From an uncultured Pelagibacteraceae bacterium (GTDB lineage: Bacteria; Pseudomonadota; Alphaproteobacteria; Pelagibacterales; Pelagibacteraceae): a DNA stretch of 59,297 nt. The stretch is taken from positions 1 to 59,297 of the forward strand of contig CACNVV010000005.1 of assembly GCA_902624015.1 (NCBI GenBank). Reading direction: 5' to 3'. The notes beneath the pieces are model-generated. The model was given only the letters and a program-made list of their open reading frames with translations. It was not told the origin of the DNA and did no database searches. This document shows, piece by piece, positions 8,387-16,655 of the stretch (position 1 is the stretch's first letter; each line of letters opens with the position of its first letter). Position numbers and translations under genes: made by a program.

Positions 8387-8604
8387 AACCAACGAACCAT
8401 CCCAATAATTCCAGCGGTCGCATAAAAAAATTGTAATAATAAAATTCCTTTATGACCACCCCTATAGGCCCAAATTCCAATTAAAATAGCTGACAATAAC
8501 AGCAGACAAAAACCGAAAAATTCTATGCCTATATTTAAAGCAACAAACAAAGAGTACAATATTGCAGTTATAACCCCTGCCCATTCGAAAATTTTATTAT
8601 TCAT
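8383..8604 (-). CDS. Small membrane protein, three spans
   Basis: I do not recognise the family. The 73-residue product is almost entirely hydrophobic, with three probable helices at about residues 8-25, 28-46 and 53-71. It has a conserved-looking IWAYRGGHKGILLLQFFYA loop and an EWAG start. It overlaps the stop of the glutamine amidotransferase gene by 4 bases (ATGA at 8601-8604), so it is likely cotranscribed with it. It converges on the photolyase-like gene with a 4-base overlap. Confidence 0.68.
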   Translation of the reverse strand: MNNKIFEWAGVITAILYSLFVALNIGIEFFGFCLLLLSAILIGIWAYRGGHKGILLLQFFYATAGIIGMVRWF

Positions 8605-9320
8605 AAAAGTTTTTTAAAATTATTATAAAGGATTGTAGAGTAGTTATTCATATCTTTCATATTATCTTTTGCAGATTGATCAAACTTTTCTAATGCACCA
8701 TTACCAAGCTGATCTTCCAAAGCTTTTTTATACTCCGGAACACATCCCCATTCATTAACCGTAGTATCTTTTATTTCTATATGAAATTGAATTCCATAAG
8801 CATGATTTTGATATTTAAAAATTTGATACTTTGTGATTGGTGAAGAGGCTAATAAAGTTACATCTTTATTGTTTTCAATACCCTGAACCTCATAAGAATG
8901 CCATTGTAAACTTTTAATCGTATTAGGAAATTTTGAAAATAATTTATCTTCATCTTTTTCATTAGAGAAATTAATATCCATAATCCCTATTTCTGCTGGT
9001 TTAGATTTAACTACTTTTCCACCAACTACCTCACCTAAAAGCTGACAACCTAAACAAAAACCTAAATAAGGTTTTTTTAGATTAACAACAAATTCTTTAA
9101 TTGCTTTTTTTTCTTCTATTAACCAAGGATATTCTTTTTCCATATAGGTATCCATTGGACCCCCCATGCAAAACATTCCATCAAATTTACTTAAATCGTC
9201 TGGTATCCTTTCACCTTCATCTAACTCGATGGTAGTTAAGTTAAATCCATCAGCTAATATTAAATCTTTAATGTATCCTGGATCTTCTATCTTAATATGC
9301 TGTAATACTATTATGTTCAC
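8601..9320 (-). CDS. Class I glutamine amidotransferase-like protein
   Basis: Stand-alone class I glutamine amidotransferase domain (GuaA-like fold), expected to hydrolyse glutamine or a gamma-glutamyl compound in the cytosol. In the 239 residues the nucleophile is C89 in GFCLGCQLLGE, and the His-Glu pair is H180/E182 in GIQFHIEIK. The oxyanion-region motif FCMGGPMDTY is at about 50-59. No synthetase domain is attached or adjacent, so the acceptor is unknown; gamma-glutamyl-polyamine-type hydrolysis or a GMP-synthase-like side role are alternatives. Coupled to the small membrane gene downstream. Confidence 0.86.
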   Translation of the reverse strand: MNIIVLQHIKIEDPGYIKDLILADGFNLTTIELDEGERIPDDLSKFDGMFCMGGPMDTYMEKEYPWLIEEKKAIKEFVVNLKKPYLGFCLGCQLLGEVVGGKVVKSKPAEIGIMDINFSNEKDEDKLFSKFPNTIKSLQWHSYEVQGIENNKDVTLLASSPITKYQIFKYQNHAYGIQFHIEIKDTTVNEWGCVPEYKKALEDQLGNGALEKFDQSAKDNMKDMNNYSTILYNNFKKLL

Positions 9321-9380
9321 TGATTCAACCTTAGCTCAAAACACTTTACTGAACAAATTAAATAAATTTATCTAGCTAGT

Positions 9381-10118
9381 TTAATTAGTGAATGTTTTAA
9401 ATATACTCACCGTAATAAAATAAATATTTGATACAACCCATAAGAACATTAGAAAAATTTCATAAAAAGGGTTTATATCTGAGTCCTTTATTATAATTAA
9501 TAGAACTGACATCATGAACCAAACAATTGTGAAAAAAATTGATAAATATTTTAGTTTTTTTACTCTTAAAGGATGAATGCATTTTAAAGGAGAAAATTTA
9601 AGTAATATTAATAAAATTAAAAATAATAAATTAAAATTCTGGCTTGTTCCAAAAATGTAAAAATATAGAACAACAACATTCCAGATTGCAGGGAAACCAT
9701 TGTAGTAATTATCATTTGTTAAAATGTTCAAATTTACATAAGAGTAAATAGATATAAAAATCAAGATTACAGGAATTAATAAAATAAACTGATCTGGTAC
9801 ATAGTTAAACCAGTAAATCATTATAGAGGGTATTATAACATAATTAAAAAAATCAATTATGCTATCTAACATTTTACCATCAATATTAGGTAAATTTTTT
9901 TTTACATCAAATTTTCTTGCTAACGTTCCATCAATACTATCAATTAAAAATGCAAGTCCGAGCCAAAGAAAAGCATCTTTTTGATTATTATTCAAAACAC
10001 AAATTAAAGAAAAAAAACCTGCTACAATTCCAAAACCAGTTAATAAATGCACAAGAGTGCCCAAAAATCTTTCTTGTTTAAATGAAATGTGTCTTTTAAA
10101 ATTTTTTTCTTTACTCAC
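9381..10118 (-). CDS. pcs: Phosphatidylcholine synthase (CDP-alcohol phosphatidyltransferase)
   Basis: Inner-membrane enzyme that condenses CDP-diacylglycerol with choline to give phosphatidylcholine in one step. The CDP-alcohol transferase motif is intact at about residues 60-88 (DGTLAR, then GKMLDSIIDF with the closing Asp residues). The Pcs-type C-terminal motif SPLKCIHPLRVKKLKYL distinguishes it from phosphatidylserine or phosphatidylglycerol-phosphate synthases. Eight or so membrane helices and 245 residues fit the family. It is the last gene of a minus-strand run with the Cys-rich and FG-GAP proteins. It implies choline availability. Confidence 0.87.
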   Translation of the reverse strand: MSKEKNFKRHISFKQERFLGTLVHLLTGFGIVAGFFSLICVLNNNQKDAFLWLGLAFLIDSIDGTLARKFDVKKNLPNIDGKMLDSIIDFFNYVIIPSIMIYWFNYVPDQFILLIPVILIFISIYSYVNLNILTNDNYYNGFPAIWNVVVLYFYIFGTSQNFNLLFLILLILLKFSPLKCIHPLRVKKLKYLSIFFTIVWFMMSVLLIIIKDSDINPFYEIFLMFLWVVSNIYFITVSIFKTFTN

Positions 10119-10128
10119 TTGTTCTTAA

Positions 10129-10818
10129 CTACCTAGCTAGCTTAATAAAAATATCACCCATTCCTGTTTTTAAACTATCTAGTGGAGTACTATTTCGTAG
10201 TTCACAAAATCTTCCAGTTACTTGATGACTCTTTACAAAATCTAACTCTTCTTTTTTGCAGCTTCTTCCCTGATGTAATAAACCTATTACTATTCGACCA
10301 TTTAGATTATAGACTTGATTATTATTGATTTTTTCTCCATCACAGAAGTAATCTTTATTTACTCTGTCAGGAAAATCTTTTTTTTTACAAGGATTCTTGA
10401 TTGTGAACACATAAAATTCATTCAAACCATCCAAAAATTTGTGTTTCATTTTTTCAACTTCTGAATATTTCATTATATCACAAGAACAAGGTATACAGCA
10501 CTTATAATAATCACCACAAATTTTCTTCCCTGTTTTGCTCTCCTTAACAAATATAAAATCTGGTTCACCATTAGGATCAATTAATGATCCAGAAACTGCA
10601 CAATATAATTTATTATATTCTTTAAAATCTTTATAAGTAATTTCTTTATCAATAATATATTTAAAAAACTTTGGCCCAGCTGCATTTCTATTTTGATCTG
10701 GAAATATTCTAGACCAATCAGTAATTAACTCTTTATGATAATTTTTTTCTTCTGCGAGTGACTCAAGTTGAAAAATTATAAAAAAAAATAAGATGAATTT
10801 GAATAAATTTTTTTTCAT
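10129..10818 (-). CDS. Cysteine-rich exported protein of unknown family
   Basis: I do not recognise a family. Residues 1-22 look like a signal peptide (basic MKKN, then a Phe/Ile-rich core). The 207-residue mature part holds ten Cys, five of them packed in a C-x6-C-C-x2-C-x-C cluster (ICGDYYKCCIPCSCDIM) at about residues 99-112. An even number of Cys in an exported protein suggests disulfides; the cluster could also bind a metal. It overlaps the FG-GAP gene by 4 bases upstream and precedes pcs by 10 bases, so the three form one operon. Function not predictable. Confidence 0.7.
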   Translation of the reverse strand: MKKNLFKFILFFFIIFQLESLAEEKNYHKELITDWSRIFPDQNRNAAGPKFFKYIIDKEITYKDFKEYNKLYCAVSGSLIDPNGEPDFIFVKESKTGKKICGDYYKCCIPCSCDIMKYSEVEKMKHKFLDGLNEFYVFTIKNPCKKKDFPDRVNKDYFCDGEKINNNQVYNLNGRIVIGLLHQGRSCKKEELDFVKSHQVTGRFCELRNSTPLDSLKTGMGDIFIKLAR

Positions 10819-12239
10819 TTCTGTTTTACAATGATAGCTTGATTTAACGAATTTATTTTTATTAAATTTTTAGTTCCATTAGTCCATTTGACTTCTATTT
10901 TAAAATCTTTTTCATTTTTTCTAATTCCATAATGTGCCACAGGCTCCATTTGACACAAATATCCTGATCCAGCATCAATAGTTTTTGCGTGTTTTCTTTG
11001 ATTAGTAATTAATGTAACTGTTGCACCTCTTGCTGGAGCACCAAATTTGTTAATAGGTTTAATTCTTAAATATTTTCTCTGGTTATCAACTTTTGCTTTA
11101 TATAGGGTTAATGGTTGTTCTTTACTTTCACCACGGGACACGAGTAATTCTAAAATACCATCATCATCAATGTCAGCAACCGCAGCGCCTGTTCCAAACC
11201 CATCTGTCTCAAGGCCTGTTTCCAGTATTATTTCTTCAAAGACTCCATTCTTTTTTATTCTAAATAACTTGTTAGGCTCGGCTATGTTGTTCATAAAGAC
11301 TTCATCATAACCATCATTATCAAAATCAGCAGATATAATAGTACGAATTCTAGATGGTTTATCAAACTCACTACTACCTATGTCTTTAAATTGATTATTT
11401 TGTAAAACGTAAGCCCTGTGATAACCCTGCCAGTTTCCGCTTATTATATCTAACCTTCCACGATAAAGTATATCAGATAGTGCCGTTCCTCTTCCATTCT
11501 GAATTACATCATCTACTCGATAGTCAAACGCTACGTCTTCAAAAACTCCATTATTATTTTTTAAAAGAAAGTTTGCACCTCTCTCATTTGCTGCAAAAAT
11601 GTCTGATCTATCACTTAAAATATGTCCTGAAACAACTGCCCTTCCACCAGTGACCTTATCTAAATTCAAATTAATTGATTTATCTTTAATCTTTTTATCC
11701 TGAATTTCATAAAATCTTGTTGGTCCTCCATAATTTGAAACATATAGACCATAGGCACCATTACCTTTTCTGTCCACACAAGCGACAGACCTACCTGCTG
11801 TTAAATTTAAATCCTCTTTATTTTTTTTAATTTCGAACATGTCTAAAAACTTATTTCCATCCAAATCTATGAGTCTGTCAGAATATTTTTTTGTGCCACT
11901 ATAAGTATCTGTGTTCAGAAAATATATTTCTTCATATCCGTCTTTATCAACATCACATGCTGCAACCCCAATGGTTTTTCTAAATTCGTCAGAAAATACA
12001 TTTTGATTAGCAATATTAATTAATTTTCCATTATCATGTGTTAAAGCCAAATTTGGATAGCCAAATCCGGTGACTATGAATTCATATTTTCCATTTTGAT
12101 CAATATCTGCAACTGAAACTCCGTAGCTAAGCCTTTTAGGGTTATCTACAATTTTATAAGTTATATCCTCAAAAAAATCAGCATTAACAATATTTGGTAT
12201 CATTAAAATTAATAAAATTATTATTTTTTTTAAATTCAT
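10815..12239 (-). CDS. Exported FG-GAP/VCBS beta-propeller protein with ASPIC/UnbV C-terminus
   Basis: Probably periplasmic or cell-surface beta-propeller. A signal peptide covers residues 1-20 (IIILLILMIPNIVNA). The body repeats integrin-like calcium-binding blades with D-x-D-x-D/N-G motifs, for example VADIDQNGKYEFIV, ACDVDKDGYEEIYF, SADFDNDGYDEVFM and VADIDDDGILELLV. The last about 100 residues match the ASPIC/UnbV domain (GAPARGATVTLI, DAGSGYLCQMEP, IEVKWTNG). The architecture is that of CRTAC1-like proteins. Role could be adhesion or ligand binding; unproven. Coupled to the Cys-rich gene. Confidence 0.85.
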   Translation of the reverse strand: MNLKKIIILLILMIPNIVNADFFEDITYKIVDNPKRLSYGVSVADIDQNGKYEFIVTGFGYPNLALTHDNGKLINIANQNVFSDEFRKTIGVAACDVDKDGYEEIYFLNTDTYSGTKKYSDRLIDLDGNKFLDMFEIKKNKEDLNLTAGRSVACVDRKGNGAYGLYVSNYGGPTRFYEIQDKKIKDKSINLNLDKVTGGRAVVSGHILSDRSDIFAANERGANFLLKNNNGVFEDVAFDYRVDDVIQNGRGTALSDILYRGRLDIISGNWQGYHRAYVLQNNQFKDIGSSEFDKPSRIRTIISADFDNDGYDEVFMNNIAEPNKLFRIKKNGVFEEIILETGLETDGFGTGAAVADIDDDGILELLVSRGESKEQPLTLYKAKVDNQRKYLRIKPINKFGAPARGATVTLITNQRKHAKTIDAGSGYLCQMEPVAHYGIRKNEKDFKIEVKWTNGTKNLIKINSLNQAIIVKQK

Positions 12240-12241
12240 AA

Positions 12242-12373
12242 TTAGATTTTTTTATTAGAACACCTTTTTGAACAATATTTGACTTTATCCCAACTCAACT
12301 TCCATTTCTTTCTCCATTTAAAAGGTCTTTGACAAACTAAACAAATTTTGGAAGGTAGATTTTCTTTTTTCAC
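12242..12373 (-). CDS. DUF2256 zinc-finger-like miniprotein
   Basis: A 43-codon gene read on the minus strand from a GTG at 12371-12373 to TAA at 12242-12244. The product reads LPSKICLVCQRPFKWRKKW, then a WDKVKYCSKRCS segment. This is the DUF2256 pattern, with four Cys in two pairs (C-x2-C and YC-x3-C) suited to zinc binding. The GTG overlaps the TGA of the photolyase gene upstream (12370-12372), so it is translationally coupled to it. DUF2256 genes are commonly seen next to photolyase/cryptochrome genes; a joint role is inferred. No other stretch between 12240 and 12369 needs explaining. Confidence 0.85.
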   Translation of the reverse strand: MKKENLPSKICLVCQRPFKWRKKWKLSWDKVKYCSKRCSNKKI

Positions 12374-13863
12374 TGTAAGGTATTTTGTTTAATAAATTTG
12401 TCAGCCTCTGATAAAATTAATTTTTTTCTATCAGATTTCATTTTATCAAATATTCTCACCATCATCGACAGACGAGGATTTTTTAAAAAAAATTTTCTAT
12501 TTCGATCTATAAATCTCCAATAAAGACCATCCATGGTGTTACACCACTCACCTTTTTTAAAATCCATCATTTTCATAAAATAACTAGAACCACAAATATA
12601 AGGTTTGGTTGCAAAAATTCCTCCATCGCTAAATAATCCCATTCCATAAACATTTGGAACCATCACCCAGTCTGATGAGTCTACAAACATTTCCATGAAC
12701 CACTTATAAACAATTGTTGGCTTGATTTCACAAAGGTTCATTATATTTGATAAGATCATTAATCTTTCAATGTGATGTGACCAACCATGATTAACGGCAT
12801 TTTTAATTGCATAGTCCAAAGGTGGTAGACCGGTAGTACCATCATACCAAGAACTTTTCATTTTTCTATTTTGTTTAAAAAAATTTCCAGTTTCCATTTC
12901 TTGTGAATATGACTGATAAATTCCACGCATAAATTCTCGCCAACCAATCACTTGGCGAATGTAACCCTCTAAAGAATTCATTCTAATTTTATTTTTTTTA
13001 TGGAAGTCTAAAACTTTTTGGACAACAAATTCAGGAGTTATTAAACCTAAATTTATATACGGACTTAATGCGCTATGAAACAGGATATTATCTTTTTGAT
13101 CAACTGCATCCTCATAATCACCAAATAAGTTTGATTTTTCTTTTATAAAGAAATTTAAAAGTTTAACTACGTCTTCGTATTGTGTTGCAAACCAAAAATT
13201 ATTTGTACTCCCTGGGTGATTTTTAAATTCCTTTTCAATAATAGGCTTTAATTTTTTTGTATGACTGGTTTCATTTATTTTTGGAAATTTAGGAATTGAG
13301 GTATTTTTTGGTAATTTATTTCTGTTATCTTCATCAAAGCTCCATTTGCCCCCAATTGGATTACCATCTGAGCCCATTAATATTCCAGATTTTTTCCTAA
13401 CATCTTTGTAGAAAGTTGCCATAAAAGGTTTTTTTGATTTTGATAAATAATTTTTAAATTCAGCTCTTGAATTTAAAAACATGGGTGTTTGAATAATATT
13501 CCAGTTTATTTTTTCTTTTTTTAGAAATTGCGAGATTTTTTTTTCGAAAAATTTATCCTCTACTTCAAAACTTAAAATTTCTTTTACTTTTTTTTGTATA
13601 ATTATTTTTTTTAATTTTTTTAAATAATCATCATTAAATTCTTTATCTTCGATTTTAAAATAATCCAATTTAAATTTATTTTTTCTTAATCCGTCTGCAT
13701 AAGAACGCATCGAAGATAAAAATAATAAAATTTTTTGTTTGTGGTGCTTTTCATAAGTGCATAAACCCTTATCTTCAGCCATAAAAAATAGGTGGTCTTT
13801 TTTGAAGCGGTCTAGGTATTTTATTGGAAATAATTGATTACCAAGTATAAAAAATAACTTCAT
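12370..13863 (-). CDS. CryB/PhrB-type cryptochrome-photolyase family protein
   Basis: Flavoprotein of the deoxyribodipyrimidine photolyase-related (CryB, bacterial (6-4) photolyase) family. At 497 residues it has an alpha/beta domain starting FFILGNQLFP, a linker, and the helical FAD domain with SALSPYINLGLITPE (about 264-278), GYIRQVIGWREFMRG (300-314), VNHGWSHHIERLMIL and DWVMVPNVYGMGLFSDGG. Characterised relatives hold a 4Fe-4S cluster through four Cys including a C-x2-C pair. Here only C35, C378, C424 and C441 exist and no C-x2-C, so the cluster may be absent. Coupled to DUF2256; divergent from the SDR gene across 27 bases. Confidence 0.88.
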   Translation of the reverse strand: MKLFFILGNQLFPIKYLDRFKKDHLFFMAEDKGLCTYEKHHKQKILLFLSSMRSYADGLRKNKFKLDYFKIEDKEFNDDYLKKLKKIIIQKKVKEILSFEVEDKFFEKKISQFLKKEKINWNIIQTPMFLNSRAEFKNYLSKSKKPFMATFYKDVRKKSGILMGSDGNPIGGKWSFDEDNRNKLPKNTSIPKFPKINETSHTKKLKPIIEKEFKNHPGSTNNFWFATQYEDVVKLLNFFIKEKSNLFGDYEDAVDQKDNILFHSALSPYINLGLITPEFVVQKVLDFHKKNKIRMNSLEGYIRQVIGWREFMRGIYQSYSQEMETGNFFKQNRKMKSSWYDGTTGLPPLDYAIKNAVNHGWSHHIERLMILSNIMNLCEIKPTIVYKWFMEMFVDSSDWVMVPNVYGMGLFSDGGIFATKPYICGSSYFMKMMDFKKGEWCNTMDGLYWRFIDRNRKFFLKNPRLSMMVRIFDKMKSDRKKLILSEADKFIKQNTLQ

Positions 13864-13890
13864 ATTTAAATATAACTAATAAAATTTTTT

Positions 13891-14601
13891 ATGTCAGAAA
13901 AATTTGTGATTTTTGGTGCGACAGGTTCGATTGGATCAAGTTTAGCGGAACAATTAAAAAACTCTGGAAACGATATTCATTTAGTTGGAAGAAATGAAAG
14001 TGAACTTAGTTCTGTCTCTGAAAAACTTGGGTGCTCACATACCGTTGCGGATGTTTTAGAGGATGGGTTTATAGAAAAAGTTAAATCAGATATTTCTGAA
14101 ATTAAAGGCCTAGCTTATTGTGTCGGTTCAATTGATTTAAAACCATTAAGAATGGTAAATGAACAAGACTTTCAGAAATGCATGAAACTTAATCTTTATT
14201 CTGCTGTAGAAGCTATTAAAGGATTTCAAGAAAGTTTAAAAAAAAATAAAGGTTCGATAGTATTATTTTCAACCGTTGCTGCTCAAAGAGGTTTTACTAA
14301 CCATGCAATCATAGCCTCAGCAAAAGCTGCTGTTGAAGGATTGACGGTTTCTCTTGCAGCAGAATTTGCTCCAAACATAAGAGTAAATTGTGTGGCACCA
14401 AGTTTAACAAAATCTAAAATAGCAGAACCAATGTTAAAAAATACTGCTATAGCTGAAGGTATTGCAAAAGCACATCCACTTAAAAGATTAGGCGAAGGTA
14501 AAGACTCTGCTGCTCTTGCTAAATTCTTGCTAACAGAAGATAGTTCTTGGGTTACAGGCCAAATAATTGCTGTAGATGGTGGTAGATCTAAACTTTCATA
14601 A
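13891..14601 (+). CDS. SDR-fold oxidoreductase lacking the catalytic tyrosine
   Basis: Short-chain dehydrogenase/reductase fold, 236 residues. The cofactor-binding GATGSIG (residues 9-15), N101 in KLNLY, S127 in LFSTVAA and K145 are in place. The usual Y-x3-K tyrosine is replaced by isoleucine at position 141 (IIASAKAAV), so standard hydride-transfer chemistry is doubtful; it may bind NAD(P) for another role. The C-terminal WVTGQIIAVDGGR is typical of SDRs. It starts 27 bases from the divergent CryB-type gene and is followed at once by a sugar-dehydrogenase-like gene. Confidence 0.82.
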   Translation: MSEKFVIFGATGSIGSSLAEQLKNSGNDIHLVGRNESELSSVSEKLGCSHTVADVLEDGFIEKVKSDISEIKGLAYCVGSIDLKPLRMVNEQDFQKCMKLNLYSAVEAIKGFQESLKKNKGSIVLFSTVAAQRGFTNHAIIASAKAAVEGLTVSLAAEFAPNIRVNCVAPSLTKSKIAEPMLKNTAIAEGIAKAHPLKRLGEGKDSAALAKFLLTEDSSWVTGQIIAVDGGRSKLS

Positions 14602-14602
14602 A

Positions 14603-15670
14603 GTGATCAAATATTTTTTATCGATATTTTTCTTTTTACTATTTTCATCGAAAAGTTTTTCTGAAAATTTTACTTTTAAAAAATTGGCAGATTTAAATGA
14701 CCCATGGGGATCATCTTTTATAAATAATGAAGAACTTATTATCACTGAAAAAACTGGAAAAATAAAAATAGTAAATATTATTTCTGAAGAAGTTTATGAA
14801 GTTGAACATAACTTAAATTATTTTGTACATGGACAAGGAGGTTTATTAGATATTATTTACCAAGATAATTACTTATGGATTTCTTATTCGGAAAATAGAG
14901 GGGATTGGAAAACCAGTACATCAATTGCAAAAGCTGAATTAAATAAAAAAAATTTAGATTTTAAAAATATATTTCAAGCTGAACCACCAATAGAATCTGG
15001 TTATCATTTTGGTTCTAGACTGGCTATTAAAGACAATTATCTTTTTGCATCTGCTGGTGAAAGAGGTGGGGGTATGATTGCTCAAGATCCGACAAGCCAT
15101 CCTGGAAGTATTATCAGAATTTATTTAGATGGTAGTATTCCAAAAGATAACCCTAAATTTAGAGGTAAATCAGATTGGTTACCAGAAATTTATCAAATAG
15201 GTGTTCGTAATCCTCAAGGTCTAACCTATTCCTCTTTTGATGGAAAAATTTATGCAAGCAACCATGGTGCAAAAGGTGGTGATTGGTTTGGTGAAGTAAA
15301 AAAGGGAGAGAATTATGGTTGGAAAATTTTAGGTTGGGGTGGAACAAATTATTCAGGGTCAAAGATTGGACCTAAATGGAAACCAGGTTTTACTAAGGCA
15401 CTCCAATACTGGGTACCTTCAATAGCAGCAAGTGCTATAACTATTTATAAGGGAAAAGAATTTAGTGAATGGAATGGAGAAGCGCTTATTACTTCTTTAA
15501 AAGATAAATCAATGAGAAAATTAAACTTTCAAAATTCATCTAACATTGAAGAAACAATTATTTTCAAAGATAAAATTGGAAGAATAAGAGATATACAAGT
15601 TCACCCTGTTAATGGAAAAATATATTTTCTTGCGGGAAACAGTTTATGGTTAATGGAGAAAAAAAAATAA
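14603..15670 (+). CDS. Exported PQQ-type sugar dehydrogenase-like beta-propeller
   Basis: Periplasmic six-bladed propeller of the soluble aldose sugar dehydrogenase (YliI/GdhB) family. Hallmarks are DPWGSSFI at the first blade, ESGYHFGSRLAI with the catalytic His region, QIGVRNPQGLTYS, SNHGAKGGDWFGEV, NYGWKI and a closing DIQVHPVNGKIYFL. A signal peptide follows the start (IKYFLSIFFFLLFSSKSFS). The frame is open from an ATG at 14576 inside the SDR gene. GTG 14603, one base after the SDR stop, gives the better signal peptide. Cofactor PQQ would have to be made or imported; not shown here. Confidence 0.84.
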   Translation: MIKYFLSIFFFLLFSSKSFSENFTFKKLADLNDPWGSSFINNEELIITEKTGKIKIVNIISEEVYEVEHNLNYFVHGQGGLLDIIYQDNYLWISYSENRGDWKTSTSIAKAELNKKNLDFKNIFQAEPPIESGYHFGSRLAIKDNYLFASAGERGGGMIAQDPTSHPGSIIRIYLDGSIPKDNPKFRGKSDWLPEIYQIGVRNPQGLTYSSFDGKIYASNHGAKGGDWFGEVKKGENYGWKILGWGGTNYSGSKIGPKWKPGFTKALQYWVPSIAASAITIYKGKEFSEWNGEALITSLKDKSMRKLNFQNSSNIEETIIFKDKIGRIRDIQVHPVNGKIYFLAGNSLWLMEKKK

Positions 15671-15671
15671 T

Positions 15672-16655
15672 ATGAAAGAAAGACCTTATCATCATTTACC
15701 TGATGGGACTTTCAGGAATCCAAAAGGATCTCCAGTTATAATATCTAGGTCAGGAAAATTTTCTTATAGAACTTTCAGTAAATTAAGAAAAAAGGTTAAT
15801 TTATCATATCCAAAAGAACATGTAATTGAAAAAGAAAAAGTATTAGATGATATAGAAAAATATAAAGATAATGATTATATTGCTTGGATAGGTCACGCGA
15901 CATACCTTATAAAATTAGGTAAAACCACTATTATAACAGATCCTGTTTTTTCAAAGAACGCTGGACCACTTATCTTTGGTCCAAAAAGATTTACTAATCC
16001 AGCAATAAAATTAAATGAGATACCCCAAACAGATATATTTTTACTTACTCACAATCATTATGATCATCAGGACATGTCAACAATTAGAAATTTTCCTTTT
16101 AAGGAGGCAAAAGTATTAACGCCATTAAACCTCGGTAAATATTTTAAAGGATATAAAGATGTAAATGAAATGGATTGGTATGATCAAATAATTATAAATG
16201 AGGATTTGAAAATTTCTTTACTTCCTGCAGTTCATTGGTCAAAGAGGACTTTAACAGACACTAATAAAACTTTGTGGGGTAACTTTCTTATAGAATATAA
16301 AAATAAAAAAATTTTATTTGCATGTGATACTGGATATGGGGAAATCTACAAAGAACTGGGTGAAAAATATGGTCCTATAGATCTGACAATGATTAATATT
16401 GGGGCTTATAATTTCAAACCAATGTTTGATAAAACTATATATCATACTACGCCAGAGGAAGCCCTGAATGTTGCACAAGACCTAAAAAGTAAAAAAGTAT
16501 TAGGAATGCATTGGGGAACATTTGTTTTGTCATTAGAGCCGATTATGGAACCCCCAATTAGATTTAAAGATAGTGCTGAAAAATATGGTTTTAATAAAGA
16601 TGATGCAATTATTTTTAAAATTGGAGAAGTTAGCCCTTTAGACAAAATTTTATAA
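15672..16655 (+). CDS. MBL-fold metallo-hydrolase, NAPE-PLD-like
   Basis: Metallo-beta-lactamase-fold hydrolase related to N-acyl-phosphatidylethanolamine phospholipase D and UlaG-type enzymes. The 327 residues contain GHATYLIKLGKTTIITDPVFS at about 74-94 and the metal motif H-N-H-Y-D-H at 127-132. A further His occurs in PAVHWSKR, an Asp in FACDTGYG, and a His in GMHWGTF. N-terminal RPYHHLPDGTFRNP is typical of the NAPE-PLD-like subgroup. Starting 1 base after the sugar-dehydrogenase gene, it completes a three-gene run with the SDR. Phospholipid as substrate is plausible but unproven. Confidence 0.86.
   Translation: MKERPYHHLPDGTFRNPKGSPVIISRSGKFSYRTFSKLRKKVNLSYPKEHVIEKEKVLDDIEKYKDNDYIAWIGHATYLIKLGKTTIITDPVFSKNAGPLIFGPKRFTNPAIKLNEIPQTDIFLLTHNHYDHQDMSTIRNFPFKEAKVLTPLNLGKYFKGYKDVNEMDWYDQIIINEDLKISLLPAVHWSKRTLTDTNKTLWGNFLIEYKNKKILFACDTGYGEIYKELGEKYGPIDLTMINIGAYNFKPMFDKTIYHTTPEEALNVAQDLKSKKVLGMHWGTFVLSLEPIMEPPIRFKDSAEKYGFNKDDAIIFKIGEVSPLDKIL

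Noticed and set aside
9166-9375. Plus-strand open frame overlapping the amidotransferase start
   Set aside because: Mostly antisense to the conserved amidotransferase N-terminus; no family match.
11047-11310. Plus-strand open frame inside the FG-GAP gene
   Set aside because: Shadow of the calcium-blade coding sequence; Ser-rich low-complexity product without motifs.
10815-12239. Periodic repeats that might suggest a CRISPR or tandem DNA repeat
   Set aside because: The periodicity is at protein level (FG-GAP blades of unequal spacing); DNA copies differ and no spacers exist.
13864-13890. Dedicated bidirectional promoter between CryB-type and SDR genes
   Set aside because: The 27-base gap is too short for two full promoters and shows no -35/-10 pair; any promoters would have to lie in the coding regions.
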